This document shows, in pieces, positions 56,363-64,000 of a stretch of DNA of 64,000 nt. The first letter of the stretch is position 1. Every line of letters starts with the position of its first letter. A program made the position numbers and the translations under genes. The DNA lies in the NCBI GenBank assembly GCA_015067025.1, contig SVNC01000004.1, positions 1-64,000 of the forward strand, read 5' to 3'. The notes beneath the pieces are model-generated. The model searched no databases. It saw only the letters and a list, made by a program, of their open reading frames with translations, and was not told where the DNA came from. Source of the DNA: Oscillospiraceae bacterium (lineage in GTDB: Bacteria > Bacillota > Clostridia > Oscillospirales > Ruminococcaceae).

Positions 56363-56382
56363 CCCGACTTTCATCGGGGGAA
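56363..56382. other. hairpin between flgE and flbD
   Basis: CCCCCGA-ctttca-TCGGGGG. Confidence 0.6.
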
Positions 56383-56396
56383 ATCCCTTAAATCAA

Positions 56397-57965
56397 TTAT
56401 CTCTTGAGGTTTACTATTTCTTCAAGCATCGTATCTGATGTTGTGATAATTCTTGAGTTAGCCTGGAAACCTCTCTGTGTGATGATCATATCGGAAAATT
56501 CCTGAGATAAGTCAACGTTTGACATTTCAAGAGCACCCGATACGATGGATGCAGAGCCGTTTTCGCCTGCAATGTTGAGGTGAGGTTCACCTGATGAAAG
56601 TGTTTCTCTCCAGTAGGAGCTGCCGACCTGCTCAAGACCATTGGGGTTTTCAAAGGTTACGATGTCAATTCTGCCCAGCATAATGATGCCGTGTACAGCG
56701 TGTACACCGTATACTGTACCATCTTCGTTGATATATACGCTGTCGAGATCCTTTACAGTCTGTTCAGCCTGTACACGACCGTCAGTCAGCTTGATATTTC
56801 CTAAAAGCTCTACCATATCAGAGTAGAAGTTGTTAGAACCGCCTGTAAGACCAACCTTGCCGTTTACTTCGAGGAAGTCACCGGGAAGTGCAGATGCAAC
56901 ATCATCCCAGTCGTCGCTTTCAACTGTGAGCTGGTACTTTTCATTGTCGCCTGCCGCCTTGTTTACAGCCGCCTGGATATCTGCAAGTGTTGCACCGTCA
57001 CATACGCTGATCGTAAGACCGTTGTCGTTCCACTTCGCAACTGTTTCGTCTGCATTCTTAGCGTATCTTAACGTGATCGTGAAGTTATTTGCATAATCAC
57101 CGGGGAGTGTTGTTGTAAACGTGAGGTTAGCCTCGTCTGTTCCGTTGGAAACTGTCATTGTGTTGCTTGCAACTGTTGCAGGAACTTCATCTGCAGGGGG
57201 AATAGTTTCCAGTTCAAAGGAGAGAGGGAGTACGCCGGGGATATCAACACCGCCGTTTTCACAAGCTCTTGTGATAGCGTCTTCTACTTCTTCTGCTGTT
57301 GTATATTCATTGTTCTTGTTAAGCTGAACGATAAGCTTTGAACCGCTTAAGTATGCGTAATCGCTGTCGCCTACGATAAAGCCTACGGACATATTTCCGT
57401 CAGGTGTAGCCGTTGCAGCGGAAACTGACAGAGGGTATGTACTGCCGTTGTAGTTGATATCCTTTGAGTAGCTTGCTTCATTATCAAGTACTTCAGGAAC
57501 TACGAACGTAATTCTGTTGGAGGAAGCTTCTACGCCTGTAGCGTCACCGCTTACACCGAGTACCATATTACCGTTGGAGTCAACAAGATTACCTGCGCTG
57601 TCTACGCTGAAAACGCCTGCTCTTGTGTAGAAGATGCTGCCCGCTTCGTCCATAACCTGGAAGAAGCCGTCGCCTGAAAGCGCACAATCATATACGCTGT
57701 CGGAATATGTAAAGCCTGACTGACCCATGATCTGTCCGATAGCACCAAGCTTAGTACCATAACCTACCTGAGAGGGGTTTACACCGCCCTGTACTGCAGA
57801 ACCTGCAGAACCGTTCTTCTTTGTCTGATAGTATACTTCCTGGAATGTTGTAACGCTTGTCTTAAAACCTGTTGTGTTTACGTTAGCAATGTTGTTACCT
57901 ATAACGTCCATCTTCTGCTGATGGGTCTTTAAACCTGACACGCCTGAAAATAATGATCTTACCAT
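56397..57965 (-). CDS. flgE: flagellar hook protein FlgE
   Basis: VRSLFSGVSGLKTHQQKMDVIGNNIANVNTTGFKTS; SNVDLSQEFSDMIITQRGFQANSRIITTSDTML. Confidence 0.96.
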   Translation of the reverse strand: MVRSLFSGVSGLKTHQQKMDVIGNNIANVNTTGFKTSVTTFQEVYYQTKKNGSAGSAVQGGVNPSQVGYGTKLGAIGQIMGQSGFTYSDSVYDCALSGDGFFQVMDEAGSIFYTRAGVFSVDSAGNLVDSNGNMVLGVSGDATGVEASSNRITFVVPEVLDNEASYSKDINYNGSTYPLSVSAATATPDGNMSVGFIVGDSDYAYLSGSKLIVQLNKNNEYTTAEEVEDAITRACENGGVDIPGVLPLSFELETIPPADEVPATVASNTMTVSNGTDEANLTFTTTLPGDYANNFTITLRYAKNADETVAKWNDNGLTISVCDGATLADIQAAVNKAAGDNEKYQLTVESDDWDDVASALPGDFLEVNGKVGLTGGSNNFYSDMVELLGNIKLTDGRVQAEQTVKDLDSVYINEDGTVYGVHAVHGIIMLGRIDIVTFENPNGLEQVGSSYWRETLSSGEPHLNIAGENGSASIVSGALEMSNVDLSQEFSDMIITQRGFQANSRIITTSDTMLEEIVNLKR

Positions 57966-58090
57966 AATAAATTCCTTTCTCAAATACAAATGAATTGATC
58001 GTTTTTTCTTCCATGTGTATTTTCACGTGTCAACCGATCTTTCCGCTTATCAGTCGGTCAAAGCGGATAATACTTCCTTTCGGTCCGGTA

Positions 58091-58495
58091 TTACATAATT
58101 ACGGTTGAATCTATATTCGTGAAAATGTTTCCTTTTAAGTCCTCCTGGGACATCGTTGTGATTACAGTGTTGTTCTTTACACTCACCACAAAAGCAGTGG
58201 AATCAACAAGTACAAGGGTCTCGTTACTGCCTTTTTCTGCAGCTATCTCAATTCCCTTATTAAGTCTTTCCAGCATATCCGAATCGAGTATCTCGATGTT
58301 TCTGCTTTCAATACGCTTCACTGCGTGCTTTGAAAAGCCAACTGCGGAATTTCTTGCTTCAAGCTCTGTCTTAAGAGCCTCAGCAAAGGACTGACCGCCT
58401 TCTACGGAACCGTTCGCATTCCCTGCTTTAACGGTAGAGCCGACACTGCCTGTCGTAATCTGCAGATTACGTAGCTTCAGTTCATTTATCAGCAT
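58091..58495 (-). CDS. flagellar operon protein (TIGR02530-like)
   Basis: FSKHAVKRIESRNIEILDSDMLERLNKGIEIAAEKGSNETLVLVDSTAFVVSVKNNTVITTM. Confidence 0.9.
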   Translation of the reverse strand: MLINELKLRNLQITTGSVGSTVKAGNANGSVEGGQSFAEALKTELEARNSAVGFSKHAVKRIESRNIEILDSDMLERLNKGIEIAAEKGSNETLVLVDSTAFVVSVKNNTVITTMSQEDLKGNIFTNIDSTVIM

Positions 58496-58519
58496 TTCGT
58501 TTACCGCTTTCCGTGTGAC

Positions 58520-59218
58520 TTAATTTCCGTCGATTATATCCATTATCTGCTGTAACTGTTCTTCATCGCTGTCGCCTGTTACCGTATCCTTAACATTAAG
58601 GTCAGGGTCTGCAACGTAAAGAATTTCAGATACCGAATAGATATAGCCGTTTATAACAATCTTTGCATCACCGTCATCTGCTATTTCTGCAGAATCAACT
58701 ATGCCGTGGTCGTAGTAGTACTTACCGTCTTCGCCAAGCACCTTGACTGTTACTTCCTTACCGATAAAGGAGGATGCCGTCTTGATGTCTGTAAGCTCTT
58801 TTTCAGGTTCAGGCTCGCTTACGCCTCTGATTCCTGATACTTCGTACATTTCACCGTCAACGATGACCTTAACGTCACTTCCGCTGATGTTTACGCCTGT
58901 GCATAAACCTTTTTTAAGCGTTCCGTCTTCGTTCTGTGAATTTACCGTTACCATCTTGCCTACAAGGTTTGACGCGTAATTCGACATACTGTACTTAAGA
59001 TTGTCCTGCTGTGACTGCAGTGCCGTAAACTGTGCCATCTGTGATACGAACTCGGTGTTTGACATAGGCTCTAATGGGTCCTGATTGCTCATTTCCGCCA
59101 TTAAAAGACTGAAGAAGGTCTCGGTATTTATCATATCGTTGCCCTTTGTCTTGTCAAACAGATGTGCGTATTTTTCGTGGTTGTTCTGCACTGTCTGCAT
59201 GCTTGAAATTTCAGCCAT
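58520..59218 (-). CDS. flgD: flagellar hook capping protein FlgD
   Basis: FFSLLMAEMSNQDPLEPMSNTEFVSQMAQFTALQ. Confidence 0.95.
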   Translation of the reverse strand: MAEISSMQTVQNNHEKYAHLFDKTKGNDMINTETFFSLLMAEMSNQDPLEPMSNTEFVSQMAQFTALQSQQDNLKYSMSNYASNLVGKMVTVNSQNEDGTLKKGLCTGVNISGSDVKVIVDGEMYEVSGIRGVSEPEPEKELTDIKTASSFIGKEVTVKVLGEDGKYYYDHGIVDSAEIADDGDAKIVINGYIYSVSEILYVADPDLNVKDTVTGDSDEEQLQQIMDIIDGN

Positions 59219-59249
59219 TACTTTCTCCTTTCATAATTTTTACGGGAAA

Positions 59250-60941
59250 TCACATTCCCATCATCTCACTGATCAGCCGCTCGAACTCATCATCTTCCTC
59301 AGAAGACTCAGTCTGCTGCCTTTCAGCATAAGGGTTCTTACTGCTGCCGTCGAAGCTTTCGTTGAAAAGCTGATCGTTATCAGTTTCAACTCTGTAGCTT
59401 TCAATTTCGACATTGCTCTGTCTTAAATTTTCTGCAAGCTCGTTTGCTCTGGTTTCAAAAAGCTGCTTTGCCGCGTCGGTTTCGGTCAGGATCTCAACTG
59501 AAAGCTTTCCGCTTTCGCTTACCATCTTTACTGTGATCTTACCTAAGCTTTCGGGATTAAGCACTACTGTAAAGGTCTGCTTTCCTGTAGCGGAAGAAGT
59601 TCTTTCGCTGATAAGCTGATAAACTTCGTTTACCGTCATTCTTACAGGTACTTCGCTTTCTCTGTCCACGCCTTCGGTTCTTTCAAACTGTACGTCATTT
59701 TTCATAATGCCGCCGTCTGTAAGCTCCTGCTTTACAGTTACCTTCTGCTCTGTTTCAAGGTCGCTGTCGGACTTTGTCTTGCTTATGCTCTTTGCAAGCT
59801 GTAAGGCTTCCTCACTCTTTTCCGAAATCTTCTTGCCTGCCTGTGCAAAGGGGCGTTCAAATTCCACCATCTCCTCGGCAGCTTCATCAGCTGTCGCTGA
59901 ATCCTTTTCAGTAGCTGTGAAATCCTTCTCAGTTACCGTTATTTCTTCTGCCATGGGCTTTAGTGTAACCTGTTCGCTTTCCGTTGTCACGATCTCTTCA
60001 GCGGGCTTTGTCATCTGAGGCTTTTGTGTTGCCGCATCATCCGTCTTTACCGCTTCTGTTTTTGTCGTAACCTCTGCCACGTCATTTTCAGCAGTCTTTA
60101 TAACGCTCTTGTTATCCTTCGCTACCACATTGGTGTCTGCTACCATATCAGTATCTGTTTCCGCGTTGGTATCTGCATGGATTTCAGTTTCCTGTACCGT
60201 TTCAGTCGGCACCTTTGCTTCTGCGTTCTCTGCTTCTGTAATAACCTGTCTGTCGGTTACTTCAGTTACTACTGCTTCCTTTTCAGTTGCTGTAATTACT
60301 TCAGATGTTGTAACAACCTCTGTCGTTCCCTCAACCTCAGGTACTGTCACAGCTTCGGGCTGTGCGGTAACTTCAGTTTCTGTCACAACTTCAGACGCCG
60401 TCATATCTTCAGAAATCGTCATTGTTGTTGCGGTCACCATAGTTTTCGCAGACGTTATTTCAAATCCCTCTTCAGCTTCTTCGGTTTCAGTTTCCTTGAC
60501 CTGCTCTGTTACATCTTCGATTGCTGTCATAAGCTCATTTTCGGCTGATAACTGCATATCCGAAACCATACCTTCGAGTGCCTGAAGCTTGTCGGTGCTA
60601 AAACACATAAGCTCTGATAACTCTGCGTTTGAACCGCTTAAAAGCATTGCAATAAGCTCGCTTTGTGCATAGCCGGCATTTTTCATCATCAGTTCCTTAT
60701 GTAAAAGATTCATCTGCTCGGGAAGAACTGCCGTCTGTACGCCGTTTTCTGTCACAGTCATCTGCGTGTCCACCTCTGACTGCATTACAGCAGCTTCAGC
60801 TACTACAGTTTCCTTTGCGTTCATCATATTACCTAAAGTACCGCTAAAATCGCTTGCCGTGCCGTTTGCGATGTCGGTTGCGGCAGCAGTGCCCGTATAA
60901 CCCGTGGGAGTTATTGCAGGCATTGCTGCGTTTATTGTCAT
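59250..60941 (-). CDS. fliK: flagellar hook-length control protein FliK
   Basis: position; C-terminal FTVVLNPESLGKITVKMVSESGKLSVEILTET. Confidence 0.93.
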   Translation of the reverse strand: MTINAAMPAITPTGYTGTAAATDIANGTASDFSGTLGNMMNAKETVVAEAAVMQSEVDTQMTVTENGVQTAVLPEQMNLLHKELMMKNAGYAQSELIAMLLSGSNAELSELMCFSTDKLQALEGMVSDMQLSAENELMTAIEDVTEQVKETETEEAEEGFEITSAKTMVTATTMTISEDMTASEVVTETEVTAQPEAVTVPEVEGTTEVVTTSEVITATEKEAVVTEVTDRQVITEAENAEAKVPTETVQETEIHADTNAETDTDMVADTNVVAKDNKSVIKTAENDVAEVTTKTEAVKTDDAATQKPQMTKPAEEIVTTESEQVTLKPMAEEITVTEKDFTATEKDSATADEAAEEMVEFERPFAQAGKKISEKSEEALQLAKSISKTKSDSDLETEQKVTVKQELTDGGIMKNDVQFERTEGVDRESEVPVRMTVNEVYQLISERTSSATGKQTFTVVLNPESLGKITVKMVSESGKLSVEILTETDAAKQLFETRANELAENLRQSNVEIESYRVETDNDQLFNESFDGSSKNPYAERQQTESSEEDDEFERLISEMMGM

Positions 60942-61091
60942 ACTCTCTACACCTCCTTTCAAGGAAAAATTATATTAAATCGCTGTTAAGCGTATTTAAA
61001 CTAAGCTCTTAAAAAAGGGCGCAATTATAGCATATAACACCCTCTTTTATACATTTTACCATAAATCAGACAAAAAGTCAAATATTTTAGG

Positions 61092-61535
61092 CTAATTTTC
61101 ACGAAAAGTTCCATTTGAAACAAATTCTTCAATAAATAACTCGGATTCCTTCTGCTCCTCGTACTTATATTGCTCGATCTGTTTTTCCTCAAGCTTTTCG
61201 ATCTTTGACACCTCTTTAGTGGCGTCGACCACCTTCTGAAGCTGGTGCTGAATCTCCTCATCCTTTGCCGCCATCTCCGCTTTTATGCGGTACATATCCT
61301 GCTGCAAGGACGCTATGTAACGCTTATGCAGGGAAACTCTCATTACGTTAGTGCCCGACGTCATAAGCTCTTCAAGCTTTTCTATCGCCTGCTCATATTC
61401 AAGCTCCTTCGCTTCAAGAGCCTTCTGCATATCCGAATATTCGGCTCTCAATCTGCCAAGGGTGTTTTTTTCGCTGTCTAAAATCTGTTCGTTGTATTTT
61501 TTCAGCGACTCTAAGGTAAATTTGAATTTTTTCAT
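61092..61535 (-). CDS. fliJ: flagellar export chaperone FliJ
   Basis: 147 aa coiled coil, KKFKFTLESLKKYNEQILDSEKN; position next to fliI. Confidence 0.88.
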   Translation of the reverse strand: MKKFKFTLESLKKYNEQILDSEKNTLGRLRAEYSDMQKALEAKELEYEQAIEKLEELMTSGTNVMRVSLHKRYIASLQQDMYRIKAEMAAKDEEIQHQLQKVVDATKEVSKIEKLEEKQIEQYKYEEQKESELFIEEFVSNGTFREN

Positions 61536-61541
61536 AGGCTA

Positions 61542-62846
61542 TTATGATACCGCTTCTTTGAGCATTCTTATGGTATCCTCCATATCAAAGGATTCGGTTC
61601 GTCCCTGAGTTAAAAATCCATTTATCTTGTCTATCTTCTTTATCGCTTCATCAAGTGCGGGGTTTGTTCCTTTTTTATATGCACCGATGGCAATAAGGTC
61701 AGCATTATTCGTGTACATTGACAGCAGGTTTCTGAGCTTGCCTGCCGCTGCCTGATGTTCCTTGTCGGCAATTATCGACATAAGACGGGAGATACTGGGG
61801 AGTATGTCAATAGCGGGATAGTGGTTCTGTGCCGCTATCTTACGGCTTAATACGATATGTCCGTCTATGATACCACGTACTGTATCCGAAATAGGCTCGT
61901 TGGTATCGTCACCCTCGACCAGTACCGCATAAATGCCTGTGATACTTCCCTTTTCAAAGCAACCTGCCCTTTCAAGGAGTTTAGGCATTGCCGCATAAAT
62001 CGACGGCGTATAGCCTCTTGCTATAGGCGGCTCACCCGTGGATAGTCCTACCTCACGCTGTGCCATAGCAAAACGGGTGAGGTTATCCATCATAAGCAGT
62101 ACGTCCTTACCCTGAGAACAGAAATATTCTGCAATGGCAGTAGCCGTCATAGGACATTTGTTTCTCATCATAGCCGGCTGGTCTGAGGTAGCAACGACTA
62201 CTACTGATCTTGCCATACCCTCTTCGCCCAGATCGTTTTCGATAAATTCTCTTACTTCTCGTCCACGTTCTCCCACAAGGGCGATTACGTTAAGGTCAGC
62301 CTTGACCTTTCGTGCAATCATTCCCATAAGGGTGGACTTACCAACACCCGAGCCTGCAAAAATGCCCATACGCTGTCCCTTGCCTATTGTAAGCAGTCCG
62401 TCGATGGCTTTTACTCCAAGCTCGATAGGTTCTGCTATCTTAGGTCTTGCAAGGGGATTTACAGGTACGCCTGCAATAGGCACGCTATCGGTATATTCTA
62501 TCGGTGGACCTCCGTCAAGGGGATTGCCTATGGCGTCAATTATTCTGCCGATAAGCTTGTTGCCCGCCTTTACCATCAGCTTGTCACCGGTGTTATCTAC
62601 TATACTGCCCGGTCCTATACCTTCAATATCGGTATAAGGCATCAGCAGTACCCTGTGGTCACTGAAGCCTACCACCTCTGCAAAAATGTGGCTTTGCATA
62701 TCCTTTGAATAGATACGGCATACATCACCCATATTGCAGACAGGTCCGCTCGACTCAATGGTAAGCCCTACGATTTTTTCAATTTTACCCATATACCGAT
62801 AGATATCGGCAGTCTTAAGTTCATTTCTAAATCCTTTGAGATCCAT
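61542..62846 (-). CDS. fliI: flagellum-specific ATPase FliI
   Basis: GIFAGSGVGKSTLMGMIAR; PPIARGYTPSIYAAMPKLLERAG. Confidence 0.97.
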   Translation of the reverse strand: MDLKGFRNELKTADIYRYMGKIEKIVGLTIESSGPVCNMGDVCRIYSKDMQSHIFAEVVGFSDHRVLLMPYTDIEGIGPGSIVDNTGDKLMVKAGNKLIGRIIDAIGNPLDGGPPIEYTDSVPIAGVPVNPLARPKIAEPIELGVKAIDGLLTIGKGQRMGIFAGSGVGKSTLMGMIARKVKADLNVIALVGERGREVREFIENDLGEEGMARSVVVVATSDQPAMMRNKCPMTATAIAEYFCSQGKDVLLMMDNLTRFAMAQREVGLSTGEPPIARGYTPSIYAAMPKLLERAGCFEKGSITGIYAVLVEGDDTNEPISDTVRGIIDGHIVLSRKIAAQNHYPAIDILPSISRLMSIIADKEHQAAAGKLRNLLSMYTNNADLIAIGAYKKGTNPALDEAIKKIDKINGFLTQGRTESFDMEDTIRMLKEAVS

Positions 62847-62878
62847 TAAAAGCCGCTTTCCTTTCGGTAGCTTAACGT

Positions 62879-63880
62879 TTATTCTTCTTTCGCGGTTTCA
62901 TTATCCGCAGGTACGTCAGCCGACGGAACACTCTCGTCAGTTACTTCCTGCTGTACAACCTGTTCCTCGGTCTGTGTCTCTTCCGTCTTTTTTCTTCTTC
63001 CGGAAGGAGCTCTGCGGTACTTGCCCTTACCAAGCTCTTCGATCATCTTGAGCTGGGTCATAATTCCTGCATCGGTTATTTCACTGCCGTTATCGATGAT
63101 GACCGTGCCGCTGGGTGCATCTTTAAGCACCTCGATCTCCACAGTCTTTACATTGGTAAGCAATTTTCTGAAAAATTCAGCATCAGCAGGCATTTCTTCG
63201 CAGATATCCGTTTTCGCAAGGCTTATCTTCACAAACTCACTGCCACGGAAGGCTTTTCCTGCCTCTTTAACCGTCTTTTTCACTATCGCCTTGTCCTTCT
63301 GGGCAAGACTGTTTAACGTAATACGGTTTACGATCTCCATAACCGTATCGAAAATTTCGCTTTCATATTCATCGTAAAGCTCAGCTCTTTCAGCCACTAT
63401 CTGCTCAGAAATGCCCTTTAATTCAAGGAGCATATCCTTGCACTTCATAAGACCTTTTTTATAGCCGTCGTCATGACCTTTTGCGAAGCCATCCTCCTGA
63501 GCCTTTGCAAATATCTCCTCCGCCTGCTTTTTAGCCTGCTCAGCGTACTGTGCCGCTTGCTGTTCGGTGGTACGGAAGATATTCTCAGCCTTTTGTTTAG
63601 CTTCTGCTAAAGCCTTTTCGCCCTCTTCACGATAAAATTCCTTTATTCGCTCTATTTCAGCGTCGATTATCTGCTCTTTTTCAGCCTGAGCCTGCATAGC
63701 CGCCGCTTTTTCAGCCGCAACCGCCGTGTTTTCCTCCGCCTCAGACCGCTCGTCTGTCCTGCCGGGCAGACTGCCCTTGTGGGCTATGGTATTATCTATG
63801 ACAACCGTTCCGCTGCTCTGGGAATTGTTTGTCACAGGATAACCGGCAAAGCCTCTCGGAGCTTTATATATTCCTGCCAA
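62879..63880 (-). CDS. fliH: flagellar assembly protein FliH
   Basis: Ala/Glu-rich coiled coil; GFAKGHDDGYKKGL; position upstream of fliI. Confidence 0.88.
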   Translation of the reverse strand: MAGIYKAPRGFAGYPVTNNSQSSGTVVIDNTIAHKGSLPGRTDERSEAEENTAVAAEKAAAMQAQAEKEQIIDAEIERIKEFYREEGEKALAEAKQKAENIFRTTEQQAAQYAEQAKKQAEEIFAKAQEDGFAKGHDDGYKKGLMKCKDMLLELKGISEQIVAERAELYDEYESEIFDTVMEIVNRITLNSLAQKDKAIVKKTVKEAGKAFRGSEFVKISLAKTDICEEMPADAEFFRKLLTNVKTVEIEVLKDAPSGTVIIDNGSEITDAGIMTQLKMIEELGKGKYRRAPSGRRKKTEETQTEEQVVQQEVTDESVPSADVPADNETAKEE

Positions 63881-63948
63881 AGCAGTTTCCTCGCTTTCGC
63901 CAAAGTATAATTCCTGTCAGATGCAGGCAACGTACGCCTGCTTTTTCT

Positions 63949-64000
63949 TTAAGCAATAACCTCGTCTTCCTTACCACCCTTGGAGATAACAAGCACGCCC
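63949..64000 (-). CDS. fliG: flagellar motor switch FliG, 3' end only (truncated by window)
   Basis: C-terminal GVLVISKGGKEDEVIA* translated by hand; operon position. Confidence 0.8.
   Translation of the reverse strand, partial: GVLVISKGGKEDEVIA

Noticed and set aside
59250-60941. Thr/Glu/Val-rich repetitive region as a novel surface adhesin
   Set aside because: C-terminal domain and operon position identify FliK, whose N-terminal/central region is commonly low complexity.

Overview
The window is a low-GC Clostridia-type chromosome segment, probably a fibrolytic, motile gut Oscillospiraceae/Ruminococcaceae (inferred from gene content). Left half: nrdR, a sugar-phosphate isomerase-like gene, a YfhO-like membrane protein, secDF, an AraC regulator divergent from a GH127 beta-L-arabinofuranosidase, a radical-SAM/SCIFF ribosomally made peptide locus whose precursor is missing from the ORF track, mnmE, a SecA2-like ATPase, glmU, a CE2-like esterase lipoprotein, small metabolic genes, an Fn3 secreted protein, an SGNH hydrolase, an NhaC antiporter and a single-pass membrane protein with an extracellular CBM2-like domain. 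Middle: a T-box-controlled aspS-gatC-gatA-gatB operon, an orphan CobU-like/PilT pair, an EAL protein and a repeat protein with a C-terminal Cys/His domain. Right third: one long minus-strand flagellar/chemotaxis operon from the 3' end of fliG through fliA, flgG-like genes, cheC, cheD and a FapA-like gene. Main leads: (1) the GatA in the operon appears to have lost all three amidase catalytic residues and the GGSSGGS motif; (2) the T-box upstream carries a GAAC specifier that can be read as overlapping Glu (GAA) and Asn (AAC) codons; (3) a family of ~85-90 nt intergenic units shows compensatory base changes in two stems; (4) hairpin ladders lie 3' of genes; (5) the unannotated SCIFF precursor; (6) a CBM2 membrane protein with a large acidic-repeat cytoplasmic region; (7) a CobU-like protein lacking the expected guanylylation His next to pilT. 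No CRISPR, rRNA, tRNA or transposase genes were recognised.
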